A stretch of 14,559 nt of DNA, taken from positions 185 through 14,743 of the forward strand of contig PLSY01000287.1 in the NCBI GenBank assembly GCA_003164275.1. The letters are read 5' to 3'. This DNA is from Acidimicrobiaceae bacterium. Lineage in GTDB: Bacteria; Actinomycetota; Acidimicrobiia; Acidimicrobiales; RAAP-2. Made by a program: the position numbers and the translations under genes. The notes below the pieces were generated by a model, which worked only from the letters and a program-made list of their open reading frames with translations, was not told where the DNA came from and made no database searches. How positions within the stretch are numbered: the first letter of the stretch is position 1; each line of letters begins with the position of its first letter. Positions 1-8,864 of the stretch are shown in pieces.

Positions 1-287
1 ACGGCCAGGTCCTCGACCACCGACTCGATGACCAGGTCGACGGACTTGAGCGAGGCGAGCCCTGAGGTGGCTGTGATGAGCCCGATGGCTGCGTCACGCT
101 CGGCTTCGGTCCTCTTCCCTTTGTCGATCTGGCGGTTCAGCGACTTCTCGATGGTGGACAAGGTGGCGTCGGCTGTCGTTTGGCTGCGCGAGCTCAAGAT
201 CACTTCGAACCCGCTCACCGCCGCGGCCTCGGCGATCCCTGCCCCCATGATCCCTGACCCGACAATTCCGACTTTTGCGATTGGCAT
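1..287 (-). CDS. 3-hydroxybutyryl-CoA dehydrogenase-type protein, N-terminal part (cut by window edge)
   Basis: Translating the minus strand from the ATG at 287-285 gives 95 residues with no stop before the window edge. The protein opens MPIAKVGIVGSGIMGAGIAE, the Rossmann beta-alpha-beta nucleotide-binding fold (GxGxxG, residues 10-15) of the 3-hydroxyacyl-CoA dehydrogenase family. It continues with the family's helical stretch (STIEKSLNRQIDKGK) and ends near VDLVIESVVEDL, the usual strand before the catalytic part. Known members oxidise L-3-hydroxyacyl-CoA with NAD in butanoate or fatty-acid metabolism. The catalytic His-Glu pair and the C-terminal domain lie outside the window, so substrate chain length cannot be judged. 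No Shine-Dalgarno is visible. A TAGCAT hexamer ends 8 nt before the ATG, suggesting a leaderless transcript. It is divergent from the hydrolase at 535. The family call is firm; the exact substrate is inferred. Confidence 0.88.
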   Translation of the reverse strand, partial: MPIAKVGIVGSGIMGAGIAEAAAVSGFEVILSSRSQTTADATLSTIEKSLNRQIDKGKRTEAERDAAIGLITATSGLASLKSVDLVIESVVEDLA

Positions 288-295
288 GGGGACCA

Positions 296-301
296 ATGCT
301 A
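296..301 (-). promoter_or_regulatory. Putative -10 element for a leaderless 3-hydroxyacyl-CoA dehydrogenase transcript
   Basis: On the minus strand the hexamer TAGCAT fits the actinobacterial -10 pattern TANNNT. It ends 8 nt before the ATG at 287, which would place transcription initiation at or beside the start codon. No convincing -35 is seen. The same geometry recurs at five other genes in this window. Confidence 0.4.
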
Positions 302-380
302 CTGCTGGGGAGCGCATCGGGCCGAGGGGTGGCGCCGCCTTGTCTGTGGAGGTACCTCGCCGTCGTCCCGGAGCAACCGG

Positions 381-410
381 GCCATGGCGTGTTCCCCATG
401 GCCGTACCGT
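381..410 (+). promoter_or_regulatory. Inverted repeat next to a putative -10 in the divergent intergenic region
   Basis: The 247-nt gap between the two divergent genes (288-534) holds a 7-bp perfect inverted repeat, GCCATGG (381-387) and CCATGGC (396-402), with an 8-nt spacer. Two bases further on is TACCGT (405-410), which fits TANNNT. If used, this would give the hydrolase a leader of about 118 nt, with the repeat sitting where a regulator could cover the promoter. CCATGG is common in GC-rich DNA, so this is tentative. Nothing else recognisable is in the gap. Confidence 0.25.
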
Positions 411-534
411 CCGACGCCACTCACCGGTAGATCGAGGGCCGGGACTCTTCGCCGGTGGCGCCGATTGCGTACGGCCTGGTGAGCAGGGTCCGGGCCGTCC
501 CGAAGGCTTGCGGTTGGGTTGCTCGGCCGTCACC

Positions 535-2046
535 ATGGACACCATGGACAACGCCCCTGACAGTTCCGCGACGTCGTCAGGCCGTGATCCATCGCCATTG
601 GGAGATCCTGGCGCCGACCCCTCGACGGCGGCCGCCGGGGTCAGGCCGGCGGGGTCTCGGACCCGAACCGAAGCCAAGAAGCCCGCCGGGTCCTCCTCGG
701 GGCGAACGGCCAGCCGGACAGCGAAGAAGGCGGCGGCGCCCAAGGCGACCACCTCGAAGAAGTCGACGGCCAAGGCGGTGGGGCGATCACCGGGCCGACC
801 TGGCGGGGGTGGTGGTGGCCCGGAGGTGGCAACCAGGGGGAGCGAGGGTCGTCCGCCACCGCCACCGCCCACGGCCAGGAGCGAGCGGAGCCGGCACCTC
901 TACAACAGGAGAGCCCAACGGTCCCACGAGCGCTGGTCGCTCACCTCCAGGATCCTGGCCGGGATCTTCGCCCACCCCGACATGGTGCTCCGCATCTTGA
1001 GGTGCCCTGACCCGATTGAGCGGGACGGACGGGTCCTCAACCGGGGTGTTCAGGCTCTGATGGAGGCGACCGGGCGCTTGGCAGCTCTGAGGGACGGACG
1101 TCGCCAGAATGGCCGGGATCTCGATCCTCAAGTGATGCGCTCCCAGCTGCGAAGCGCGACCCGTGCCGTGATGCCGCAGAGGACCGACGTCCACGTCACA
1201 GAACGGGTCATCACGGGGCCGCCGGGGCCATCCGCGCTGCGCGTCAGGATCTACCGCCAGTTCGGCTCGGGCCTCGGGAGGGGGAGCGACCGTCGCAGCG
1301 AGCTTCCCGCCATCGTCTTCTTTCACGGAGGGGGTTGGGTCTCAGGGGACCTCGACTCACACGACGGCACGTGCAGGCTCCTGGCCGCGGTCAGCCGGTG
1401 CCTGGTGGTGGCCGTCGACTACCGGGTTGCCCCAGAGCACCCCTTCCCGGCCGCAGTCGACGATGCCGTGGCTGCCTACGAGTGGGTGCAACGTCACGCC
1501 GACGAGCTGGGCGTCGATCCCGGCAGAGTAGGGGTGATGGGCGACAGCGCGGGCGGGAACCTGGCGGCCGTGGTGGCCCAGTCGGCCCTGCGGTCGCCGG
1601 GCGGCGGGATCCCCATGGCGCCACCGGTAGCTCAGTGCCTGGTCTATCCGGCCGTCGACGCCCACCTCGACACCGACTCGATGAGGTCCCTCGGCGAAGG
1701 GCTCCGATTCACCCGGGCCACAATCGAGTACTACCGACGCCAGTATCTCCCTGACGAGGCCGATTGGGACCTGGCGGCGGCCTCACCACTACTCGCCGCC
1801 GACCTGGCTGGCCTGGCCCCGGCCCTCATCGTGACGGCCGGCTTCGACCCATTGCGCGACGACGGCGCCAACTATGCCGAGGCTCTGGGCCGAGCCGGGG
1901 TGGAGGTGGAGTACCGCTGCTACGACGATCAGGTGCACGGCTTCATGGGGATGGGGATCCTCCCCGAGTCGTGGGCCCTGGCCACCGAAGTGTGCGACGC
2001 CATGGGTCGCTTGATGCGGCGTTCACAGCGCCAGGCGACCGAGTGA
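535..2046 (+). CDS. HSL-family alpha/beta hydrolase (esterase/lipase) with a basic low-complexity N-terminal tail
   Basis: A 503-residue product. The catalytic domain (about residues 230-500) has the hormone-sensitive-lipase hallmarks: oxyanion-hole motif HGGGW (264-268), nucleophile elbow GDSAGG with Ser338, acid Asp438 in AGFDPLRDDG, and His468 in DQVHGF. Known members hydrolyse short- to medium-chain carboxyl esters. The first ~115 residues are unlike a normal esterase. Residues 45-82 are rich in Lys, Ala, Ser and Thr (eight lysines between 48 and 80), followed by runs of six Gly and six Pro. There is no signal peptide or membrane segment. The ATG at 535 is the first reasonable start, but its Shine-Dalgarno is poor; ATG 544 or TTG 508/514 are alternatives. 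The reading frame also stays open far upstream, which is probably fortuitous. The lysine-rich stretch uses G/C-ending codons, which argues that it is translated. A hairpin follows the stop at once. Confidence 0.85.
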   Translation: MDTMDNAPDSSATSSGRDPSPLGDPGADPSTAAAGVRPAGSRTRTEAKKPAGSSSGRTASRTAKKAAAPKATTSKKSTAKAVGRSPGRPGGGGGGPEVATRGSEGRPPPPPPTARSERSRHLYNRRAQRSHERWSLTSRILAGIFAHPDMVLRILRCPDPIERDGRVLNRGVQALMEATGRLAALRDGRRQNGRDLDPQVMRSQLRSATRAVMPQRTDVHVTERVITGPPGPSALRVRIYRQFGSGLGRGSDRRSELPAIVFFHGGGWVSGDLDSHDGTCRLLAAVSRCLVVAVDYRVAPEHPFPAAVDDAVAAYEWVQRHADELGVDPGRVGVMGDSAGGNLAAVVAQSALRSPGGGIPMAPPVAQCLVYPAVDAHLDTDSMRSLGEGLRFTRATIEYYRRQYLPDEADWDLAAASPLLAADLAGLAPALIVTAGFDPLRDDGANYAEALGRAGVEVEYRCYDDQVHGFMGMGILPESWALATEVCDAMGRLMRRSQRQATE

Positions 2047-2048
2047 GT

Positions 2049-2067
2049 ACCGGGTCGGGGACCCGGT
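2049..2067 (+). terminator. Strong hairpin just after the hydrolase stop
   Basis: ACCGGGTC (2049-2056) and GACCCGGT (2060-2067) form a perfect 8-bp stem with a GGG loop, starting 2 nt after the TGA. No U-tract follows, as is common in high-GC actinobacteria. It lies just before the TACAGT promoter element of the next gene, so it probably separates the two transcription units. Confidence 0.55.
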
Positions 2068-2076
2068 CCGTGCCTC

Positions 2077-2082
2077 TACAGT
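2077..2082 (+). promoter_or_regulatory. Putative -10 element of a leaderless promoter for the S51-like gene
   Basis: TACAGT (TANNNT) ends 6 nt before the ATG at 2089. No Shine-Dalgarno is present in the gap. This geometry places the transcription start at about the A of the start codon. Confidence 0.45.
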
Positions 2083-2088
2083 TGCGCC

Positions 2089-2781
2089 ATGGATCAACGA
2101 CCCGGAATTCTGGCGCTGGTGGGCGGAGGCGAATGGCAGGATGGCTGTTCGTTCGACGCCGAGTTGCTGAAGGCCTCGGGCACCTCTGACGTACTGGTCC
2201 TGCCGACAGCAGCCGCCTACGAGCACCCCGAGCGCTTGGTGCTCAAGGCCGGCGAGTGGTTCGCCCCCATGGGCGGACAGGTGGAGGGACTGATGGTCCT
2301 GTCCCGCCCCGACGCCGAGGACCCAGGTGTCGCCGCCGTCATGGCCAAGGCGAAGTTCATCTACATCTGTGGCAGCTCGCCGATGCACCTGCGGTCAGTG
2401 TTGAAGAACTCGAAGGTCTGGGCCGCACTGGTCGCCGCATGGGAGGGGGGAGCGGTGGTCGTCGGCACCTCGGGCTCGGCCATGGCCCTCAGCGATCCAA
2501 TGGTCGATGCTCGAGGAGGAGGGCTCACCATCGGGCTCGGACTCCTGCCCGGGCTGGCTGTCGTGCCCCATTTCGGCGACACCCACGAGGACGAGCACGG
2601 CGAGAAGCTCCATCGCTCGGTCCTCTTGGCCCCGGCCGACACGCCGGTGGCGGGAATACCGGAGCGGACGGCACTGATCCGTGAGCCGGACGGGAAGTGG
2701 CGTTCATCGGGTGTCGGCCAGGTGGCCGTCTACCTGAATGGCGCCCGTGCCGAGGCCGGGCTCGGCGCCTTGCCGAGCTAG
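2089..2781 (+). CDS. Peptidase S51 / cyanophycinase-like (type 1 glutamine amidotransferase-like) protein
   Basis: A 230-residue protein, typical of the single-domain S51 fold. It opens with a strand and glycine turn (ILALVGGGEWQ) and continues with VLVLPTAAAYE. It then has CGSSPMHLRSVL, matching the GG(D/S)P..L helix start of cyanophycinase and peptidase E, and VVVGTSGSAMALSD, matching the GTSAGA nucleophile elbow. The predicted nucleophile is Ser128, and His161 in VVPHF is the expected catalytic histidine. Known relatives cleave cyanophycin or Asp-X dipeptides, but this branch contains many uncharacterised actinobacterial proteins, so the substrate is open. The elbow reads SGSA where SAGA is usual. 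No signal peptide is seen, so a cytoplasmic location is likely. No cyanophycin synthetase gene is in the window. The start is supported by the TACAGT element just upstream. Confidence 0.78.
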   Translation: MDQRPGILALVGGGEWQDGCSFDAELLKASGTSDVLVLPTAAAYEHPERLVLKAGEWFAPMGGQVEGLMVLSRPDAEDPGVAAVMAKAKFIYICGSSPMHLRSVLKNSKVWAALVAAWEGGAVVVGTSGSAMALSDPMVDARGGGLTIGLGLLPGLAVVPHFGDTHEDEHGEKLHRSVLLAPADTPVAGIPERTALIREPDGKWRSSGVGQVAVYLNGARAEAGLGALPS

Positions 2782-2805
2782 GGGCGGAGCGACCCTCGCT
2801 CGCCC
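2782..2805. terminator. Hairpin between convergent genes
   Basis: The arms GGGCGGAGCGA (2782-2792) and TCGCTCGCCC (2796-2805) form a 10-bp stem with one bulged G and a CCC loop, directly after the TAG stop. TT follows on the plus strand. It lies between a plus-strand gene and a minus-strand gene that meet tail to tail, so it could terminate both. Confidence 0.55.
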
Positions 2806-2834
2806 TTAGCGGCCCACGACTGTCGCTGCGTCCT

Positions 2835-3389
2835 CTAGTCGGCCTCGATGATGACCACGGACTCGATCACGACCTGCTCTGAAGGAGCGCCCGAACGGCT
2901 TCCCACCGATTCGATGGCCTTGATGACGTCTATCTCGCCCACGACCTTGCCGAACAGGGAGTAGCTCGGGGGCAGGGAGGTGCCGTCGGGGCCGCTGACG
3001 ATGAAGAACTGGCTGCCGTTGGTGTTGGGTCCAGCGTTGGCCATGGCCAGCGAGCCGATCTCATAGCGTCCGGGAGCCGGGAGCTCGTCTTCGAACCGGT
3101 AGCCGGGACCACCGCGGCCAGACCCCTCGGGGTCTCCGCCCTGCAACATGAACCCCGGGATGATCCGGTGGAAGACGATGCCGTCGTAGTAGTGCCACCG
3201 GGCCAGGAACACGAAATTGTTCACCGTCTTTGGGGCGGCGATGGCATCGAGGGCGATGGTCATCACCCCTTTCGAGGTGGTCACCTCGGCCGTGTACCGC
3301 TTGGCTGGGTCGATGACCATCGGCGGGGCGCTGTCGAAGCGCTGCGTCTTGGGGCTGGAGCCGTCAACTGCTGGGACTTCGGGAGCCAT
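2835..3389 (-). CDS. Cyclophilin-type peptidyl-prolyl cis-trans isomerase, cytosolic form
   Basis: A 184-residue single-domain cyclophilin that catalyses cis-trans isomerisation of X-Pro bonds. Family motifs are clear: NNFVFLARWHYYDGIVFHR, then [22 protein letters not shown] and SLFGKVVGEIDVI. The catalytic Arg is Arg75 (of FHR), with the Phe and Gln of GFMLQGG also present. The Trp/His loop of human CypA is replaced by LPPSYSLFG, as often seen in bacterial cyclophilins. I chose ATG 3389 because AAGGA lies 6 nt upstream. An upstream ATG at 3461 would add 24 residues (MPLFRLNQIFPEQQ...) unlike the family. There is no signal peptide or membrane segment. It lies 93 nt downstream of a membrane-anchored paralogue in the same direction; co-transcription is possible, but the good ribosome site and gap leave room for its own promoter. 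Confidence 0.92.
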   Translation of the reverse strand: MAPEVPAVDGSSPKTQRFDSAPPMVIDPAKRYTAEVTTSKGVMTIALDAIAAPKTVNNFVFLARWHYYDGIVFHRIIPGFMLQGGDPEGSGRGGPGYRFEDELPAPGRYEIGSLAMANAGPNTNGSQFFIVSGPDGTSLPPSYSLFGKVVGEIDVIKAIESVGSRSGAPSEQVVIESVVIIEAD

Positions 3390-3395
3390 GGCACA

Positions 3396-3400
3396 TCCTT
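3396..3400 (-). promoter_or_regulatory. Ribosome binding site deciding the cyclophilin start
   Basis: AAGGA on the minus strand, 6 nt before the ATG at 3389. It favours that start over the in-frame ATG at 3461. Confidence 0.6.
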
Positions 3401-3482
3401 GTTCGTGGTGGGGATTGTCTTGTTGCTCTGGAAAGATTTGGTTCAGACGGAAGAGGGGCAACGGCGCCCGGGGAGTGTCACG

Positions 3483-4319
3483 CTACGACTCGGAGATGGT
3501 CACCGAGATCATGCGGTGGAGGGTGACCGGGGTGCCGGTGCTGGAGTCGGCCGCCGATCCGCCGGCGTTGATCTTGTCGACCACGGCCATCCCTGAAGTG
3601 ACCTTGCCGAACAGGCTATAGCTCGGGGCGAGGTCCTCCCCCTCCTTGCCGGCGACGATGAAGAACTGGCTCCCGTTGGAGTTGGCCCCTGAGTTGGCCA
3701 TGGCCACCGACCCCAGTGGGTACTGGGGGGACGCTGTCTTCGGCAGCTCATCGGCGAAGGTGTAGCCCGGTCCACCCGTGCCGGTCCCCTTCGGGTCACC
3801 GGACTGGTCCATGAAGGTCTGGATGACCCGGTGGAAGGTGATGCAGTCAAAGAAGTGCTGCTTGGCCAGGAACACGAAGCTGTTGACGGCCTTCGGGGCC
3901 GCCTTGGCGTCGAGCTGGATGGTAAAGGGCCCGACATCGGTGGTGACGGTCGCCGTGTAGGTCTTCGACGTGTTGATGGTCATGGCCGGCGCCGACGAGT
4001 ACGACGGCTTGTTGAGGGTGGCGGAGAAGTCGGCCGGGCAATCGGCCGAGGTGGTGATGGCACTCGGGCTGGTGTCGCCGGAGCCTCCGGCCGGGGCCGG
4101 CTTGGTGGTGGTCGACGAGGCCGTGGTGGTCGAGGTGGACGCCGCCGTCTTGGACTTCGAGGGCTTGAAGATCAGGTAGGAGATACCGACCACGATGACG
4201 GCGATGATGACGAGGGTGACGGTGCGTCGGATGTTCTGTTTGCGCTTTTGTTCCTTCTGGAGGGCCTCGAGGCGCGCCTGGCGGCCGGCTTTTTGGCGTT
4301 GACGCTTCTCGGTGGGCAC
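3483..4319 (-). CDS. Membrane-anchored cyclophilin-type peptidyl-prolyl cis-trans isomerase
   Basis: A 278-residue protein starting at GTG. Residues 1-29 form a strongly basic, helical cytoplasmic segment ([10 protein letters not shown]..., [11 protein letters not shown]). Next is one hydrophobic span (about 30-50, [17 protein letters not shown]), then a Ser/Thr/Pro/Gly linker (about 55-90), then a cyclophilin domain to the end. The domain keeps [14 protein letters not shown], with catalytic Arg164, and [11 protein letters not shown] and [16 protein letters not shown]. Topology is predicted as type II: catalytic domain outside the membrane, likely helping fold exported proteins. Two cysteines (in ADCPADF and FFDCITF) could pair outside the cell. 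A TACCCT hexamer ends 8 nt before the GTG and no Shine-Dalgarno is seen, suggesting a leaderless mRNA. It is divergent from lysC across 94 nt. Function is confident; topology is inferred. Confidence 0.9.
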   Translation of the reverse strand: MPTEKRQRQKAGRQARLEALQKEQKRKQNIRRTVTLVIIAVIVVGISYLIFKPSKSKTAASTSTTTASSTTTKPAPAGGSGDTSPSAITTSADCPADFSATLNKPSYSSAPAMTINTSKTYTATVTTDVGPFTIQLDAKAAPKAVNSFVFLAKQHFFDCITFHRVIQTFMDQSGDPKGTGTGGPGYTFADELPKTASPQYPLGSVAMANSGANSNGSQFFIVAGKEGEDLAPSYSLFGKVTSGMAVVDKINAGGSAADSSTGTPVTLHRMISVTISES

Positions 4320-4327
4320 GGGGGTTC

Positions 4328-4333
4328 AGGGTA
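4328..4333 (-). promoter_or_regulatory. Putative -10 element for the membrane cyclophilin
   Basis: TACCCT on the minus strand ends 8 nt before the GTG at 4319 and no Shine-Dalgarno intervenes. It shares a 94-nt divergent spacer with the lysC promoter element. Confidence 0.4.
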
Positions 4334-4399
4334 GTCGCTCTCGCCTCGGGCATTGGCGTCAGCCGGCTTCGGTTGGCGGGAGGGCAGAAGCCGCCCCTG

Positions 4400-4405
4400 T
4401 AGCCT
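4400..4405 (+). promoter_or_regulatory. Putative -10 element for leaderless lysC
   Basis: TAGCCT (TANNNT) ends 8 nt before the ATG at 4414. No Shine-Dalgarno is present, so translation of the full-length kinase probably starts at or near the 5' end of the mRNA. Confidence 0.4.
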
Positions 4406-4413
4406 TGACCACC

Positions 4414-6728
<2,315 letters not shown>

Positions 6729-6734
6729 TCCCGG

Positions 6735-6769
6735 GACCTTCTGGCCAGGGGCCGAGACGGCCCGAGGTC
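6735..6769. terminator. Nested hairpin between convergent asd and phoU
   Basis: The core GGGCCG (6749-6754), loop AGA and CGGCCC (6758-6763) form a 6-bp stem. An outer pair GACCT (6735-6739) and AGGTC (6765-6769) can enclose it. It fills the 39-nt gap and touches the phoU stop codon, so it may end transcription from both sides. There is no U-tract. Confidence 0.45.
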
Positions 6770-7406
6770 AGTGCAGCGGGGTGGTGGACGGGGCGAGCAG
6801 GGTCACCCGCTTGGCGAGGTTGACGGCATGGTCGCCGAAGCGCTCGTAGAACCGGGCGACCATGGCCAGTTCGACGGCCACCGGCAGCGGCATGGTCCCG
6901 GCCACGACCTCCATGGTCAGGCTCACATGGAGATCGTCCATCTCGTCGTCGAGCGTGTCGACGTGGGATGCGGTGAGAGGCTGGTGCCCGATGTAGGCGT
7001 TGGTCGTGGTCCGCCACATGTGGATGGCCACTTCTCCCATGCGCTCGATGAGCCCACGGCTTCGGGCCGAGAGTTCGGTGCCGAGCCCGCGTGCTGCCCG
7101 TCGGGCCACATGTTCGGCCAGGTCACCGTTGCGCTCGATGTCGGGAAGCATGCGAATGACCGTGACCAGGTACCGAAGGTCGTTGGGCGACGTGATGCCG
7201 GCCACGGTCAGCTGTTCGAGGGTCAGCTCTTCGATGTCGTGGTAGAGCTCATCGACCACGGCGTCCCGGTCAGCCAGGATCTTTGCCGCCTCGCGGTCAC
7301 CCGAGAGGAGGGCGACGGTGGCACCCGACACGGACTCGCCGACCAGCGCGAACAGCTGGAGAACCTTCCTGTCGATCTGCTCCAGGGCGCTTTCCACCGG
7401 CTCCAC
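6768..7406 (-). CDS. phoU: PhoU-family phosphate signalling regulator
   Basis: A 212-residue all-helical protein made of two PhoU repeats. Each carries the metal-binding E/DxxxD helix: ERNGDLAEHVARRA (E91-D95) and ERFGDHAVNLAKRV (E188-D192). In well-studied bacteria, PhoU links the PstSCAB phosphate transporter to the PhoR/PhoB-type histidine kinase and dampens the phosphate-starvation response. No pst or phoR gene is in the window, so its partners must lie elsewhere. The start is GTG at 7406; an in-frame TAG lies about 17 codons upstream and no ATG or other GTG intervenes. It begins slightly later than classical PhoU proteins, lacking part of the usual N-terminal FHEEL segment. No good Shine-Dalgarno is seen. 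It lies 48 nt downstream of ndh in the same direction, so co-transcription is likely. Confidence 0.9.
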   Translation of the reverse strand: MEPVESALEQIDRKVLQLFALVGESVSGATVALLSGDREAAKILADRDAVVDELYHDIEELTLEQLTVAGITSPNDLRYLVTVIRMLPDIERNGDLAEHVARRAARGLGTELSARSRGLIERMGEVAIHMWRTTTNAYIGHQPLTASHVDTLDDEMDDLHVSLTMEVVAGTMPLPVAVELAMVARFYERFGDHAVNLAKRVTLLAPSTTPLH

Positions 7407-7454
7407 CGTAGCGGCCGTAGCGCCCGACGACCTAGCGCTCGAGCAGGGCAGCCA

Positions 7455-8765
7455 CTAGGGACCAGTCGGGGCCCGGCCTGACCGTTTCTCGGGAGGCTCG
7501 TCGCCCTGTTCGAGGTTGTCGCCCACGATCACTCGGGGCCCAGACCCCCACGAGAGGTAGCGCCACGACCAGTTGACCAGCACCACGATCCGGTTACGGA
7601 AGCCGATCAGATACAGGATGTGGAGCCCGAGCCAGGCCAACCAACCGAGTGTCCCCCGGATGAGCAGGCCGTCCGGCAGCTCGGCGATGGCCGCGCGGCG
7701 GCCGATCGTCGCCATGATGCCCTTGTCGTGGTAGCGGAAGGCCTCGGTCGGTCGGCCCGCCTGACGGTTGAGGATCTGTCTGGCGGCATGAGTGCCGGAC
7801 TGCATGGCCACCTGGGCCAGCTGGGGGCAGACCCGCCCGGCGTCCCCCGGGCCCCACGGGACGGCGGCCGCGTCTCCGACGGCGTAGGCACCTTGGTGCT
7901 CGTCGATCGAGAGGTCAGCTGACACTTCCAAACGTCCGTTGGGGCCGGTGGCCGTGCCCAGCCCGGCGGCCACGGTGTCCTCCACTGTCACGCCGCCGGC
8001 CCACACCACGGTCTGGGTGGGTATCTGGCTTCCGTCGTCGAGCTCGACGCAACTCGGGGTCACCGCCTGAACCATCCGGCTGAGCTGTAGCTCGACACCA
8101 CGTCCCTCGAGCGTCCTTGCCGCGTAGGACGCCGCCGATGGCTTGAATGGTGTGAGCAGGCGGTCGAGCCCATCGATGAGGATGATCCTGCCGGTTGACC
8201 GATCGAATTTGAAACCGTCATGACGCACGGCGACGTCGAGCAGCTCGGCCAAGGCGCCTGCCACCTCGACGCCGGTCGGACCGCCGCCCACCACGACGAA
8301 GGTGAGCGGTCCAGCATCGGCGATGTCGGGATGGGCGTCGGCATCCTCCAGGCGTCGGAGCACGTGGTCCCGCAGCTGCCTGGCGTCCGAAAGTGTGTAG
8401 AGCGGGAAGCTGAACTCGGACGCACCGGGGATCCCGAAGTACTTGGCCGTCGCTCCGCTGGCCACGATGAGCGAGTCGAAGGCCAGGTACTCGGATCCTC
8501 CGAGATTCACCTCCCGTTTGTCCCAGTCGACGCCCGTGACGGTGGCGAAGCGGAAGGTCACGTTCTTGGCCTTACCGAAGATGACCCGGATCGGATACGC
8601 CACGTCCCCTGAGTCCAGCCCGGCTGTCGCCACCTCGTAGAGCAGGGGCTGGAAGGTGTGGAAGTTCCGCTGGTCGACGATCGTCACATCGACAGGCTTC
8701 CCAATGAGCGCCCTGGCCGCCGACAGGCCGGCGAATCCTGCTCCGACGATGACGACGCGATGCAT
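7455..8765 (-). CDS. ndh: Type II NADH dehydrogenase (NAD(P)/FAD-dependent oxidoreductase)
   Basis: A 436-residue flavoprotein. Type II enzymes pass electrons from NADH to membrane quinone without pumping protons. The FAD-binding Rossmann motif is GAGFAG (8-13), following MHRVVIV. FHTFQPLLYEVATAGL is the NDH-2 signature after the first fold. The NADH-binding motif is GGGPTGVEVAG (about 160-170). The second FAD contact is YAVGDAA (294-300), and AQVAMQSG (317-324) matches the quinone-site AQxAxQ segment. The C-terminal stretch GWLAWLGLHILYLIGFRNRI (374-393) and the following NWSWRYLSW are the membrane-associating helices of the family. I chose ATG 8765 because it begins the Rossmann strand; an in-frame GTG at 8783 would add 6 residues. 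The frame stays open far upstream antisense to rmuC, which is not a real extension. phoU follows 48 nt downstream. Confidence 0.93.
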   Translation of the reverse strand: MHRVVIVGAGFAGLSAARALIGKPVDVTIVDQRNFHTFQPLLYEVATAGLDSGDVAYPIRVIFGKAKNVTFRFATVTGVDWDKREVNLGGSEYLAFDSLIVASGATAKYFGIPGASEFSFPLYTLSDARQLRDHVLRRLEDADAHPDIADAGPLTFVVVGGGPTGVEVAGALAELLDVAVRHDGFKFDRSTGRIILIDGLDRLLTPFKPSAASYAARTLEGRGVELQLSRMVQAVTPSCVELDDGSQIPTQTVVWAGGVTVEDTVAAGLGTATGPNGRLEVSADLSIDEHQGAYAVGDAAAVPWGPGDAGRVCPQLAQVAMQSGTHAARQILNRQAGRPTEAFRYHDKGIMATIGRRAAIAELPDGLLIRGTLGWLAWLGLHILYLIGFRNRIVVLVNWSWRYLSWGSGPRVIVGDNLEQGDEPPEKRSGRAPTGP

Positions 8766-8819
8766 CCGGCCATCGTCCCACACATAGGGCGGATCCCCTT
8801 GGCCGTCGCACCCCCTCGG

Positions 8820-8825
8820 TACGCT
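8820..8825 (+). promoter_or_regulatory. Putative -10 element for rmuC
   Basis: TACGCT (TANNNT) lies in the 99-nt ndh-rmuC divergent spacer. It would give a leader of about 34 nt that contains the rmuC Shine-Dalgarno. A TTGGCC at 8799-8804 is only 15 nt upstream, so the -35 is uncertain. Confidence 0.3.
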
Positions 8826-8850
8826 GACCAGATCGGGCTCCGTTGGCCCC

Positions 8851-8857
8851 AAGGAGG
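8851..8857 (+). promoter_or_regulatory. Strong ribosome binding site of rmuC
   Basis: AAGGAGG, 7 nt before the ATG at 8865, fixes that start among several upstream in-frame possibilities. Confidence 0.7.
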
Positions 8858-8864
8858 ACTCTTC

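Noticed and set aside
28..534. Upstream extension of the hydrolase reading frame, giving a 672-residue protein
   Set aside because: It runs antisense through the 3-hydroxyacyl-CoA dehydrogenase N-terminus (1-287), which has clear family motifs, and the extra residues resemble nothing in the hydrolase family.
780..890. Possible frameshift in the Gly/Pro-run part of the hydrolase
   Set aside because: The frame stays open and rejoins a sensible sequence before the catalytic domain, and the alternative frames give Arg-rich nonsense. A sequencing indel pair cannot be fully excluded.
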